Positions 55,383-64,000 of a stretch of DNA of 64,000 nt are shown here, one piece after another. The notes beneath the pieces were generated by a model. The model did not search any database and was not told the DNA's origin. It saw nothing but the letters and a program-made list of their open reading frames with translations. Origin of the DNA: JBBSBL01 sp963735885 (GTDB lineage Bacteria > Actinomycetota > Thermoleophilia > Solirubrobacterales > Solirubrobacteraceae); NCBI GenBank assembly GCA_963735885.1, contig CAVTMP010000004.1, positions 682,001 through 746,000 of the forward strand, written 5' to 3'. Each line of letters opens with the position of its first letter. The first letter of the stretch is position 1. Both the position numbers and the translations under genes were made by a program.

Positions 55383-57299
55383 TCACTCGGCGCCCGGGTC
55401 GGCCGCGGTCGTGGCCTTGGCGCGCGAACGGCGCCGGCCACCTCTGCGGCCACGGCGCCGAGGCGCGGAGTCTACCGCGTCCGTCGACTCCCCCGCGTCC
55501 CCCTCGCCGCCTCCGTCGCCCGGCGGCGCGTCGAGCAGCGTGGCCGTCGCCGCGGTGCGACCGGCCTCCTCGATGCGCACCAGGCGCTTGGTGCCCACGT
55601 GCCGGCCGCCGCCGGTCACCGACACGATGTAGCCGTCGATCTTGGCCACGGCGTCGTCGACGTTGTACATGTGCGGCTCGACGATCGAGACCAGCACCTC
55701 CTCGCCGGGTCGGAAGGGCAGCGCCCGCTCCTCGACCTCGGCCACGGAGCCCTCGAGCAGCACCGCGAAGTGGTCGAGCGGCAGGCCCTCGGAGCCTTCG
55801 AAGAAGAAGCGACGGCCGGTGTCGGACTCCAGCCCTCCGAGGCGCCACGCGCCCTGGCCCGTGAACTGGGCGGTCACGCGCGGGTTCACCTGGAGCAGGA
55901 AGGCCTCCGGCGCCCCCTTCGCGCCGGCGAGGTCGCGCAGGCGCCGCTCGAACTCGATCGCGATCGTCTCCTCGGAGCGGATGACGCCCTCGCCGTCGCA
56001 GGTCGGGCAGTGCCGGGTCATGATCTCCCGCACGCCCTCGGTCACGTTCTGGCGCGTCATCTCGACCAGGCCGAGCGGCGAGATCTCCACGACGAAGGTC
56101 TTCGTGCGGTCCTCGTCGAGCGCCTTGCGCAGCGTCCCCAGCACCGCGTCGCGGTTGCGCGCGCGGGCCATGTCGATGAAGTCGATGACGATGATCCCGC
56201 CGATGTCGCGCAGCCGCAGCTGCTGGACCACCTCGTCCGCGGCCTCGAGGTTCGTCCGGGTGATCGTGTCCTCCAGGCCCTTGCTCCGCCCGCGCCCGGT
56301 GAAGGACCCGGTGTTGACGTCGATCACCGTGAGGGCCTCGGCGTAGTCGATCATCAGGTAGCCGCCGCTGGGCAGGTCGACGCGGCGCGAGAGCGTCGAG
56401 GCCAGGACGGACTCGATGCCGAAGCGCTCGAAGAGCGGCTCGTGGTCCTCCCAGAGCTCGACCCGGTCGACGAGCTCCGGCGCGGTGCGGGTGAAGAAGG
56501 AGACGAGCCGCTGGTACTGCTTGGGGTCGTCGACGATCGCCCGCTCGAAGTGCTCGGAGAAGATGTCGCGCACCACGCGCACCGACAGGTCGGCCTCCTG
56601 GAAGACCATGGCCGGCGCGGCCGTCGCGGCGACGCGCTGCTGGAGCACCTCGTTCAGCTTGAACAGGTACTGGAGCTCGCGCTCGAAGTCCGCGCGCTTG
56701 GCTCCGTAGGCGGCGGTGCGGATGATCGCGCCCCCGCCCTGGAGGTCGAGCTTCGCGGTCTGGCGACGCAGGCGCTCGCGCTCGTTGTCGTCGAGTCGGC
56801 GCGAGACGCCGACGCCCTCGCCCTGCGGCGAGTAGACCATGTAGCGCCCGGGGATCGCCAGCTCCATGGAGAGCCGCGCCCCCTTGGTCTTCAGCGGGTC
56901 CTTGACGACCTGGACCACGACCTCCTGGCCGGGCTTCAGCAGCTCGGTGATCCGGCTGCCGCCGCTCTTGCCGCGGCCCCGCCGCGGCGTCTCGACGCCG
57001 GGCAGCACGATCTCGTCGACGTGCAGGAAGCCGTTCTTGTCGAGGCCGATGTCGACGAACGCGGCCTCCAGCCCGGCGAGGACGTTGTCGACCTTGCCCT
57101 TGTAGATGTTGCCGACGATCGACCGCGCGCCACGGCGCTCGAGGTAGAGCTCCGCGACGCGGTAGTCCTCGCCGGGTCCGGTGGCCTTCTTGCGGCGGCG
57201 CCCGGAGCCGCTGCGGGCGGCGGTGACGCGGCCGGAGGCCTCGAGCAGCGCGACGCGGGTCTCGGCCCGATCGACGCTGACCAGCACTTGCTTCTTCAA
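55383..57299 (-). CDS. rng: ribonuclease E/G family protein
   Basis: A 638-residue endoribonuclease for rRNA and mRNA processing. An S1-like domain sits near residues 60-140 (GNIYKGKVDNVLAGLEAAFVDIG). The catalytic DNase-I-like part has VIDVNTGSFTG and IVIDFIDM with the metal Asp residues. The Zn-link CPTC lies near residue 430. A basic RRRGRRGGRRRSRAK tail is typical of high-GC actinobacterial RNase E/G. It is longer than E. coli RNase G and lacks the large RNase E scaffold. The start is TTG 57299 after GAGGAA, 10 bases past the rodA stop. Confidence 0.95.
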   Translation of the reverse strand: MKKQVLVSVDRAETRVALLEASGRVTAARSGSGRRRKKATGPGEDYRVAELYLERRGARSIVGNIYKGKVDNVLAGLEAAFVDIGLDKNGFLHVDEIVLPGVETPRRGRGKSGGSRITELLKPGQEVVVQVVKDPLKTKGARLSMELAIPGRYMVYSPQGEGVGVSRRLDDNERERLRRQTAKLDLQGGGAIIRTAAYGAKRADFERELQYLFKLNEVLQQRVAATAAPAMVFQEADLSVRVVRDIFSEHFERAIVDDPKQYQRLVSFFTRTAPELVDRVELWEDHEPLFERFGIESVLASTLSRRVDLPSGGYLMIDYAEALTVIDVNTGSFTGRGRSKGLEDTITRTNLEAADEVVQQLRLRDIGGIIVIDFIDMARARNRDAVLGTLRKALDEDRTKTFVVEISPLGLVEMTRQNVTEGVREIMTRHCPTCDGEGVIRSEETIAIEFERRLRDLAGAKGAPEAFLLQVNPRVTAQFTGQGAWRLGGLESDTGRRFFFEGSEGLPLDHFAVLLEGSVAEVEERALPFRPGEEVLVSIVEPHMYNVDDAVAKIDGYIVSVTGGGRHVGTKRLVRIEEAGRTAATATLLDAPPGDGGGEGDAGESTDAVDSAPRRRGRRGGRRRSRAKATTAADPGAE

Positions 57300-57309
57300 G
57301 ATGGATTCC

Positions 57310-58506
57310 TCACTGGAGGTGGTGCACCCGGCCCTTGCCCCGCGTGGCGATCCGTCCTTGGACGTGGATCGACTGCAGGAGACCGAGGCAGATGAATGTG
57401 ACGAGCACCGACGAGCCGCCGTAGCTCATGAGCGGCAGGGGAACCCCGGTGATGGGCATGATCCCGATGGTCATGCCGACGTTGACGAAGACCTGGAACA
57501 ACAACATCGCGAAGATGCCTCCGGCGATGAGCGTGCCGTACAGGTTCTTCGCCAGGGTCAGGATGCGCAGCGTGCGCCATATCAGCATCGCGTAGAGCGA
57601 CAGGACGACGGCGGCGCCGACGAACCCGTACTGCTCCCCGACCACGGCGAAGATGAAGTCGGTGTGGTGCTCGGGGAGGAAGTTCAGGCCCGTCTGGGTC
57701 GCGCCCTCGACGCCGCGGCCGGTCTTCTGACCGGAGCCGATGGCGATGAGGGACTGGTTGATCTGGTAGGTCTGGTTCCGCGGGTCGTTCGACGGGTTGA
57801 CGAACCCGGTGAGACGCTGCACCTGATAGGGCTTGAGCACCTCGATGCCGACCGCGGGGGCGACGACGAGGACGACCGAGACCGCGATCACCCCGAGCCC
57901 GGCGAGCGCGGCGAGGTGTCGCCACGGCGTGCCGGCGACGAGCAGCATCGTCACGGCGATGGCGACGTACACCATGCCGGTGCCGAGGTCGGGCTGCCCG
58001 ATGACGAGCAGGGCGGGCAGCAGCGCGAGCCCGGCGATGCGGAACGTCGTGCGGCCCTCGCCCAGGCGTCGCGCCCGGTCCACCACGAAGGCGGCGAGCG
58101 AGACGACGAGCAGGACCTTGCCGATCTCGGAGGGCTGGTACTGGAAGAAGGGCAGCTCGATCCAGCGCCGGGACCCGCGGGTGGCCGAGGCCAGGCCGTA
58201 GACGACGAGGTTCGAGACGAGCAGGAAGCCGTAGATGCCGTAGCGCAGGTCGCGCAGCCGCGAGTAGTCGAAGCGGGCGAGCAGCGTCGCGAGGCCGAGG
58301 CCCACGGCGGCGACGACGGCCTGGCGGGTCACGTAGTAGTCGGGGTTCCCCGGGATGTCGTCCCGCGTGGCGCCGCTGATCGTGATCAGCGAGCAGGCCA
58401 CGAGACCGAGCGCGGCGACGATCAGCCACGGATCGAGCAGGAGCGTGCGCCGGGCCCGGGGCCGGGTGGCCTCGTCGATCGAGCGGCGCACGGTCGTCGC
58501 GCTCAT
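57310..58506 (-). CDS. rodA: peptidoglycan glycosyltransferase RodA
   Basis: A 398-residue SEDS glycosyltransferase with ten hydrophobic segments, elongating glycan strands with PBP2. QYQPSEIGKVLLVV, IGQPDLGTGMV and the GATQTGLNFLPEHHTDFIFAVVGE-type long loop (with the catalytic Asp region) mark RodA. The ATG overlaps the mrdA stop as ATGA. It is part of the mreBCD-mrdA-rodA elongasome operon. Confidence 0.97.
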   Translation of the reverse strand: MSATTVRRSIDEATRPRARRTLLLDPWLIVAALGLVACSLITISGATRDDIPGNPDYYVTRQAVVAAVGLGLATLLARFDYSRLRDLRYGIYGFLLVSNLVVYGLASATRGSRRWIELPFFQYQPSEIGKVLLVVSLAAFVVDRARRLGEGRTTFRIAGLALLPALLVIGQPDLGTGMVYVAIAVTMLLVAGTPWRHLAALAGLGVIAVSVVLVVAPAVGIEVLKPYQVQRLTGFVNPSNDPRNQTYQINQSLIAIGSGQKTGRGVEGATQTGLNFLPEHHTDFIFAVVGEQYGFVGAAVVLSLYAMLIWRTLRILTLAKNLYGTLIAGGIFAMLLFQVFVNVGMTIGIMPITGVPLPLMSYGGSSVLVTFICLGLLQSIHVQGRIATRGKGRVHHLQ

Positions 58507-60491
58507 CGCGTCCGCGAGCTCCCGGTGACGACCTTCTTCTGGATGCCGAACCAGTCGGAGAGGATCAGCCGGGCGGTCGGCGCGGCGGCCTCGGCGCCGA
58601 ACCCGCCGCGCTCGATCGTGACCGCCACGACGATCGGCTTGACCGGATCGGGCACGTAGCAGACGTACCAGGACTGGTCGGGCTGCGCGCCGCGCTCGGC
58701 GGTGCCGGTCTTGCCGAAGACCGGCTTGGGGAACCCGGCGAACACGTCCGCCGAGGTGCCGCCGGGCGCGCCGGCGGCGAGCCGCAGCCCCTCGAGGATC
58801 GGCGCGCGCGTGCTCTCGCGCAGCGGGACGCGCCGACCGGCGCCCGCGTCGATCGACTGGAGCACCTGCCCGCTGCCGTCGGTGACGTCGAGCCCGATGT
58901 GCGGCTTGCGCACGACGCCGCCGTCGGCCAGCGCGGCGTAGGCCGTCGCGAGCTGGAGCGGCGTGGCCTGGAGGTCGCCCTGGCCGACGGCGAGGTTGAC
59001 GTTGTCGCCCACCGACCACGGCCGCAGGTCGGCGATGCCGCAGGGACGGCCGCCGTGCCGGCGCTCGCAGCGGCGCTCGACGGCGTTGCGCCGCGCCCGC
59101 CACGCCGGGGAGGGCACGTTGCCGGCCTGCTCGCCCGGCAGGTCGATCCCGGTCGGGCGCCCGAATCCGTACAGGCGCGCCCAGCGCTGGAGCGCGCCGC
59201 CCCGCGTCCGGGCGGAGTTCAGCTGCGCGCCGAGCGAGTAGAAGTAGACGTCGGAGGAGACCTGGATGGCGTGCGGCATGTCCACCGAGCCGTTGGCCGC
59301 GCCCCCCGCGTTCTTGAACACGATGTCGCCGATCTTGATCGAGCCGGGGTCGTTGACGAACGTCCCGGGCGCGATCGTCCCCGACTGCAGGCCGGCGGTC
59401 GCCGTGATCATCTTGAACGTCGAGCCCGTGGGGTAGGCGGACTGCGTGGCGCGGTTGAGCTGCGGGTAGTTGGCCTGCTGGCCGAACAGCCCCTCGTAGC
59501 GTCGCTGGGTGATCGGCCGGGCGAAGACGTTGGGGTCGAAGCTCGGCGCGGAGCCCATCGCCAGGACGCGGCCGTTGCGGGGGTCCATGGCGACGAACGC
59601 GCCGGCGTTCGCGCCGTTCGCCGCGCCGAGGCCGATGCCGGTGGCGAGCGCCTGCTGGCCGGCCTTCATCAGGCCGAGGTCGAGCGAGAGGCGCAGCGTC
59701 CGGCCCTGGGCGGGCTCGCGGCGGCGCAGGTAGCGCTTGGGCTGCCCGAGCGCGTCGACCTGGATCCGCGTCGCGCCGTCGCGGCCGCGCAGGTAGCGGT
59801 CGTAGCTGTACTCGAGGCCGCTCTGGCCCACGACCGTCCCCTGGGGCACGCCGGCGAAGCGCGGCTTGCCGAGCTGGGGCCGTGTGATCTGCCCGATCGT
59901 GCCGAAGAGCTGGGCCCCGATGTCCCTGAAGGGATAGGTGCGCAGGTAGACCTGCCGGATGCTCACCCCCGGGAACCGCTGCTGGTGCTCGAGCAGGTAG
60001 TTCACCTCGTCGCGCGAGCCGTCGGGCTTGACCGTGACGTCGGCGTAGGGCAGCTGGTTGACGCCCCGCTCGACCGCGCAGGCGAGCGGGAGGAGGCGGC
60101 GCACGTCCGGTCCGACCCGGCAGCGCTCGGGCCGGGTGGAGGCGCCGAGCACCTGCGAGAGCCGCCGGTAGAGCCGCTCGCGCTCGCGGCTGCCCGAGCG
60201 GCCGGGGAGCCGCGGCGGCTCGATCGTCACCGCGGTCGCGAGCCGGTTGTCGACGAGCGTCGTCCCGTTGCGGTCCACGATCTGGCCGCGCGGCGCCTGG
60301 ACCACGACGTCGCGGACCTGGTTGTTGCTCGCCTTGGCCTGATAGGTGTCGCCCGAGAGCACCTGGAGGTACCAGAGGCGGAAGAAGATGATCGCGAACA
60401 GCACGAGCGCGACGCCGCCGAGCATCGCCACCCGCAAGGCGAGCTGCGGGGTGATCGGCGCGCGGCGGTCGCCGGAGGGATCCTGGATCAT
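58503..60491 (-). CDS. mrdA: penicillin-binding protein 2 (MrdA-like transpeptidase)
   Basis: A 662-residue elongasome transpeptidase. It has one N-terminal TM (residues 20-42), the pedestal starting APRGQIVDRNGTTL, and the transpeptidase domain. The active-site Ser is in GSTFKM, SxN is SSD, and KTG is FGKTGTAE. Between DLPGEQAG and the VGQGDLQATPLQ block there are roughly 16 more residues than in E. coli PBP2, including two Cys that could pair. Start ATG 60491 overlaps the mreD stop as ATGA, and the end overlaps rodA. Confidence 0.95.
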   Translation of the reverse strand: MIQDPSGDRRAPITPQLALRVAMLGGVALVLFAIIFFRLWYLQVLSGDTYQAKASNNQVRDVVVQAPRGQIVDRNGTTLVDNRLATAVTIEPPRLPGRSGSRERERLYRRLSQVLGASTRPERCRVGPDVRRLLPLACAVERGVNQLPYADVTVKPDGSRDEVNYLLEHQQRFPGVSIRQVYLRTYPFRDIGAQLFGTIGQITRPQLGKPRFAGVPQGTVVGQSGLEYSYDRYLRGRDGATRIQVDALGQPKRYLRRREPAQGRTLRLSLDLGLMKAGQQALATGIGLGAANGANAGAFVAMDPRNGRVLAMGSAPSFDPNVFARPITQRRYEGLFGQQANYPQLNRATQSAYPTGSTFKMITATAGLQSGTIAPGTFVNDPGSIKIGDIVFKNAGGAANGSVDMPHAIQVSSDVYFYSLGAQLNSARTRGGALQRWARLYGFGRPTGIDLPGEQAGNVPSPAWRARRNAVERRCERRHGGRPCGIADLRPWSVGDNVNLAVGQGDLQATPLQLATAYAALADGGVVRKPHIGLDVTDGSGQVLQSIDAGAGRRVPLRESTRAPILEGLRLAAGAPGGTSADVFAGFPKPVFGKTGTAERGAQPDQSWYVCYVPDPVKPIVVAVTIERGGFGAEAAAPTARLILSDWFGIQKKVVTGSSRTR

Positions 60492-61072
60492 CGCGGCCTC
60501 GCCTGGGAGAGCGGGCTGAGGCCGCCCGTCGCGTACGCGCGCCGCCGGCGGCGGCGGGTCGGGTCCTCGGGCAGCGCGCCGGAGATGATCCGGCGCACGC
60601 AGCGCGTAGACCGGCAGGGCGATGAGCGTGTTCACGACGATCGTGGCCAGGATCTGGCGCAGGAGCAGGAGGCTCACCGGCGCCTCGACGCCGAGCAGGA
60701 ACTGGATCAGCGAGTAGCCGAGCGTGGCGACGGCGGTCGCGGCCGCGCCGGCGGCGAGCGGGAGCAGCCCGTGCCCGGGATCGCGCAGTTCGCGCAGGCG
60801 CCCCGCCGCGTAGCCGATGCGCGATGTAGAGCAACGAGCTGACGCCGAGCGTCTGGAACAGCGCGAGGTCGAGGAACAGGCCGACGCCGAAGCCGAACGC
60901 GGCGCCCGGCATCGACCCGGCGAGCAGGCCGACGGACATCACGGCGAGCGGTGCGAGGTCGGCCGTCGTCCCCGAGGATCGTGATCTGCGAGACCGCCGT
61001 GATCTGGACGACCACGGTGAGCAGGCCCACGATCGCGAGCCGGAGCGGCAGGCGCCAGCCGCGGTCGCTCAC
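60488..61072 (-). CDS. mreD: rod shape-determining protein MreD (three indels as given)
   Basis: About 194 residues once repaired, with five or six hydrophobic segments. It starts at GTG 61072 overlapping the mreC stop. The three frames splice as LRLAIVGLLTVVVQ...ILG, then LAPLAVMSVGLLAGSMPG...LFLDLALFQTLGVSSLLYIA, then IGYAAGRLRELRD...LLLLRQILATIVVNTLIALPVYAL, then VRRIISGALPEDP to a TGA overlapping mrdA as ATGA. Extra bases lie in the runs near 60970-60973, 60819-60821 and 60599-60601. MreD is the membrane part of the MreBCD complex. Three errors in one small gene is the densest cluster in the window. Confidence 0.82.
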
Positions 61073-61944
61073 GGGACCTGGGCCCGGTCGCCGCTGACCC
61101 GGCGCGTGAGGACCTGGACGAAGTCGAGGTGCTGCAGGTCCGCGGTGGGACGCAGGTGGACGCGCTGGTTGAGGCGCAGCTCGTCCGGCGAGACCTCGGA
61201 GACCGTCCCGATCGGGAGGTCCGGCGGGAACAGCGACTCGAGCCGCGTCGAGCGCGAGCCCGCCGTCACGACCTGGTCGCCGACCCGGACCCGCGCGTTG
61301 CGGGGCAGGTACTGGAGCAGGAGATCGGTCGGATCGCCGACGGCCGGGACGACCATGCCCAGCTCGCCGGGCCCGCGCAGGACCTTCGCCGACACCCCGG
61401 AGGTGTGGTCGGTGATCAGCGTGACGATGGCGGTGCCGGGGGTCACGTCGGTCACCTTCCCGACGAGCCCGTCGCCGGCGACGACCGGCTGGTCGACGCG
61501 GATGCCGTCGTCGCTCCCGCGGTCGACCTCGATGCGGGCGTACCAGACCGTCGGCGAGCGGCCGATCACGCGGCCGGTCACGGGGTCGAACGCGTCGATG
61601 CCGCGGCGGGTGTCGAGCCCGACCATGCGGCGCAGCTGCGTGTTCTCCTCGAGCGCCGCCCGGCTGCCCACGACCTGGGCGCGCAGCGCGTCGCGCTCGG
61701 CGCGCAGGCGCTTGGCCTCGTCCTTGGCGTCGAGCGTGTCGCCGACCCACGAGCGAGGTCGCGGACCGGCTTGAGCGCGCGGCTCGCGCCCTCCTGGATC
61801 GGCGAGAGCACCTCGGAGACCCCGCGCTGGAGCGTGCGCAGGGGTCCGCCGCGTACCGCCGAAGTAGGCGGTCAGGAGGACGAGGGAGACGCCGACGAGG
61901 GCCGCCAGCACGAGGCGGCGCCGTCGGACCTGTTTGTCGCGCAC
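61069..61944 (-). CDS. mreC: cell shape-determining protein MreC (two compensating indels)
   Basis: A 291-residue protein with one N-terminal TM (residues 10-28), a coiled-coil (AKDEAKRLRAERDALRAQV) and paired beta domains. It scaffolds PBP2 outside the membrane. Between about 61755 and 61857 the frame is shifted: the given frame is Arg/Pro-rich there, while the alternate frame reads GVSEVLSPIQEGASRALKPVRDL, a normal MreC helix. A +1 near 61856 and a -1 near 61753 account for it. The start is GTG 61944 after GAGGA. Confidence 0.9.
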   Translation of the reverse strand: MRDKQVRRRRLVLAALVGVSLVLLTAYFGGTRRTPAHAPARGLRGALADPGGREPRAQAGPRPRSWVGDTLDAKDEAKRLRAERDALRAQVVGSRAALEENTQLRRMVGLDTRRGIDAFDPVTGRVIGRSPTVWYARIEVDRGSDDGIRVDQPVVAGDGLVGKVTDVTPGTAIVTLITDHTSGVSAKVLRGPGELGMVVPAVGDPTDLLLQYLPRNARVRVGDQVVTAGSRSTRLESLFPPDLPIGTVSEVSPDELRLNQRVHLRPTADLQHLDFVQVLTRRVSGDRAQVP

Positions 61945-61980
61945 GGGTGTGAAGTCCTCATGTGTCGCGTGCCTCGGAGC

Positions 61981-63035
61981 CTAGTACCGGCGCCGACGGC
62001 TTCCTTTCGCGTTCCGGTTCGAGCGGTGGATCGCCTCGAACTCCTCCAACGAGCGCCCGGAGCCCACCGCGACGCACGTCAGCGGGGACTCGGCCAGGTG
62101 CGCCGGCATCTGCGTCTCGTGGCGCAGCCGCTCGTCGAGCCCCTGCAGCAGCGAGCCGCCGCCGGCGAGCATGATCCCGCGGTCCATGATGTCCGAGGCG
62201 AGCTCCGGCGGCGTGCGGTCGAGCGTCTCCTTGACCGCGTCGACGATCTGGGAGACCGGCTCCTCGAGCGCCGTGCGGATCTCCTCGCTCGTCAGCACGA
62301 CCGTCTTCGGCAGCCCGGAGACCATGTCGCGCCCGCGGATCTCCGCCTGCACCTCCTCCGGCATCGGGAAGGCCGAGCCGATCTCGAGCTTGACCTCCTC
62401 GGCGGTCTGCTGCCCGATGAGCAGCTTGTACTCCCGCTTGACGTAGTTGATGATCGCCTCGTCGAGCTCGTCGCCGCCGACGCGGATCGACTGGCAGACG
62501 ACGATCCCGCCGAGCGAGATCACCGCGACCTCGCTCGTGCCGCCGCCGATGTCGACGACCATGCTGCCGGTCGGCTCGCCGACCGGCAGGCCGGCGCCGA
62601 TCGCCGCGGCCATCGGCTCCTCGATCAGGTACGCCTGGCGCGCCCCGGCCGACAGGCACGCCTCCTCGACGGCGCGCTTCTCGACGCCCGTCACGCCCGG
62701 AGGGCACGCACACGACGACGCGCGGGTGCGCCCAGCGGTTCTGGTGCACCTTCTGGATGAAGTGGCGGAGCATCTCCTCGGTCACGTCGAAGTCGGCGAT
62801 CACGCCGTCCTTGAGCGGACGGATCGCCGAGATCGTGCCCGGGCGTGCGCCCGAGCATCCGCTTCGCCTCGATCCCGACCGCGTGGACCTCGCCCGTCCG
62901 CTGGTCGATCGCCACCACGGAGGGCTCGGAGAGCACGATGCCGCGCCCGCGCACGTAGACGAGCGTGTTCGCGGTGCCGAGGTCGACCGCCATGTCGCGG
63001 CCACCGAAGCCGGTGAGGTAGCTGAAGAAGCCCAT
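61981..63035 (-). CDS. mreB: rod shape-determining protein MreB (two indels as given)
   Basis: About 350 residues, the bacterial actin that guides elongation. From ATG 63035 the first frame has DLGTANTLVYVRGRG and continues to KRMLGRTPG. An extra base in 62838-62840 moves it to the frame with ISAIRPLKDGVIADFDVTEEM. A second extra base in 62696-62698 moves it to TGVEKRAVEEACLSAG, VVDIGGGTSEVAVIS and LAGGGSLLQGL, ending in TAG at 61983-61981. All actin-fold phosphate and adenosine motifs are there. A broken MreB upstream of an intact mrdA-rodA run is unlikely in nature, so I read these as sequence errors. Confidence 0.9.
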
Positions 63036-63129
63036 GCTCAGGTCGGGACGAGGCGGGGCGGGCCGGCGAGAGGGCCGGCACGCCGACCCCGGGGGCGCCG
63101 AGCGCGGCAGGAGCCCCGTCCGCGGGGGA

Positions 63130-63135
63130 AGTGTA
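63130..63135 (-). promoter_or_regulatory. possible -10 box TACACT before mreB
   Basis: TACACT on the minus strand lies 94 bases upstream of the mreB ATG within the 169-base gap to maf. The leader would be about 87 bases. No -35 is clear. Confidence 0.25.
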
Positions 63136-63204
63136 GCGAAACGCCCCCGGGCGCCACGCCGCTGAAATCGCCCGTGGGACGGGACAAATCGCTGGAAACC
63201 CTGC

Positions 63205-63783
63205 TCACGCACCCCCGCCGGCCAGCCCCGGGAGCAGCGCGGTCACCACGGCCAGCGGCAGGCCGACGACGTTCAGGTAGTCGCCCTCGATCCGCTCGAC
63301 CAACGCGGCGCCGCGCCGCTGGATCGCGTAGCCGCCCGCCCGCCCCTCCCACTCCCCGGTGCCCACGTACCACGCGATCTCGGCCTCGCTGAGCGCGCGG
63401 AAGGTCACGCGGGTGCTGGCCAGCGCCTCGCGCGGCGGGGCCCCGGGGTCGCCGCCGACGGCCAGGGCGACGCCGCCGAGCACCTCGTGGGTGCGCCCGG
63501 ACAGCGCGGCCAGCGTCGCCCGCGCCGCCTCCGGGCCGGGCGGCTGGCCGTACATCCGGTCGCCGAGCGCGACGACGGTGTCGACGCCCAGCACCGTCGC
63601 GCCCGCCGCCTCCGGGCGAGCCGCCACGGCGCGCGCCTTGCGGCGCGCGTTCTCCGCCGCGACCGCCGCCGGCGCGCCCGACTCGACCTCCGGGGCGCCG
63701 GAGACCACGACCTCGAACGGCACGCCGACCTGCTCGAGGATCGCCCGCCGCTGCGGCGAGCGCGAGGCGAGGATCAGGCGCAC
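63205..63783 (-). CDS. maf: Maf family nucleotide pyrophosphatase
   Basis: A 192-residue nucleoside triphosphate pyrophosphatase that clears non-canonical or modified nucleotides and is linked to septum control. LILASRSPQRR at the start, VLGVDTVV in the middle and WEGRAGGYAIQRRG with GDYLNVVGLPL near the end are the family blocks. The GTG start is at 63783. It precedes mreB, a classic neighbourhood. Confidence 0.95.
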   Translation of the reverse strand: MRLILASRSPQRRAILEQVGVPFEVVVSGAPEVESGAPAAVAAENARRKARAVAARPEAAGATVLGVDTVVALGDRMYGQPPGPEAARATLAALSGRTHEVLGGVALAVGGDPGAPPREALASTRVTFRALSEAEIAWYVGTGEWEGRAGGYAIQRRGAALVERIEGDYLNVVGLPLAVVTALLPGLAGGGA

Positions 63784-63799
63784 GGCGCCGGGACGGCGC

Positions 63800-64000
63800 T
63801 CAGCTCATCTCCGGGAACCACAGCGCGATCTCGCGCGCCGCGGACTCCGGCGAGTCGGAGCCGTGGACCATGTTCTGCCCGACCTCGAGCGCGAAGTCGC
63901 CGCGGATCGACCCGGTGGCGGCCTCGAGCGGGTTCGTCGCGCCGATCACCTGCCGCGCCGCGGCGATCGCGTGGTCGCCCTCGAGCACGAGCGCGACGAG
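63800..64000 (-). CDS. ndk: nucleoside diphosphate kinase (C-terminal part)
   Basis: The last 66 residues of a 130-140-residue NDK that equilibrates nucleoside triphosphates; the gene runs off the right edge. LEGDHAIAAARQVIGATNP and the phospho-His loop NMVHGSDS are diagnostic. The ending EIALWFPEMS is normal. It lies 16 bases upstream of maf in the same direction. Confidence 0.95.
   Translation of the reverse strand, partial: LVALVLEGDHAIAAARQVIGATNPLEAATGSIRGDFALEVGQNMVHGSDSPESAAREIALWFPEMS

Overview
The window is very GC-rich chromosomal DNA (roughly three quarters GC by eye), densely coding, with many GTG starts and many 4-base GTGA/ATGA stop-start overlaps. Gene content and order point to an actinobacterium, most likely of the class Thermoleophilia (Solirubrobacterales-like). 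The supporting signs are a small secreted RTX-type calcium-binding protein of the kind common in that group, a fused hisIE, a GGEHT-type phosphofructokinase, carotenoid genes, and the hrcA-dnaJ, holA/rpsT and mre-rng-rplU-rpmA-obg blocks. The class assignment is inference from these signs, not a database result. I see no insertion sequence, phage, CRISPR array, integron or defence island. This is core chromosome, and I did not find a convincing new multi-gene system.

Layout. 1-2.5 kb: a partial ABC substrate-binding lipoprotein gene, a small lipoprotein and phosphofructokinase. 2.5-12.7 kb: a tryptophan cluster read leftwards (hisIE, trpE, trpG, then trpD, trpC, htrA, trpF, trpB, trpA), split by a + strand PLP decarboxylase. 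12.7-18.7 kb: MFS transporter, a GGR/cyclase-like flavoprotein with phytoene synthase, a single-domain ArsA ATPase, a MATE transporter and a small membrane protein. 18.8-21.5 kb: yqeY-phoH-ybeY-era. 21.5-27.3 kb: a polytopic membrane protein, type II NADH dehydrogenase, an unknown secreted protein and a CrtI-like oxidoreductase. 27.4-37.5 kb: prmA, dnaJ, hrcA, a two-gene MaoC dehydratase, an SDR, a secreted GH31 glycosidase, lepA and a DnaC/DnaI-like ATPase, all leftward. 37.5-46.3 kb: murJ, rpsT, holA, comEC, comEA, leuS. 46.3-48.3 kb: an alpha/beta hydrolase, tRNA-Ala(GGC) and the RTX protein. 48.3-64 kb: rsfS, nadD, proA, proB, a universal stress protein, obg, an SDR, rpmA, rplU, rng, rodA, mrdA, mreD, mreC, mreB, maf and the end of ndk, almost all leftward.

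Two window-wide patterns matter. First, nine otherwise well conserved genes (trpA, trpD, trpE, comEC, mreB, mreC, mreD and two others) are interrupted by about fifteen one-base indels, mostly insertions in short G/C runs. In every case the neighbouring frame resumes the family sequence. This looks like residual sequencing or assembly error rather than gene death, and it should be resolved before any functional reading. Second, many first genes of transcription units carry a TANNNT (-10-like) hexamer 6-9 bases before the start codon and no Shine-Dalgarno, so leaderless transcription appears widespread. Two divergent pairs (ndh/unknown secreted gene, murJ/rpsT) even share overlapping -10 boxes.

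The genes mostly serve amino-acid synthesis (Trp, His, Pro), translation and ribosome assembly, chaperone control, DNA uptake, and cell elongation (MreBCD, PBP2, RodA, MurJ).
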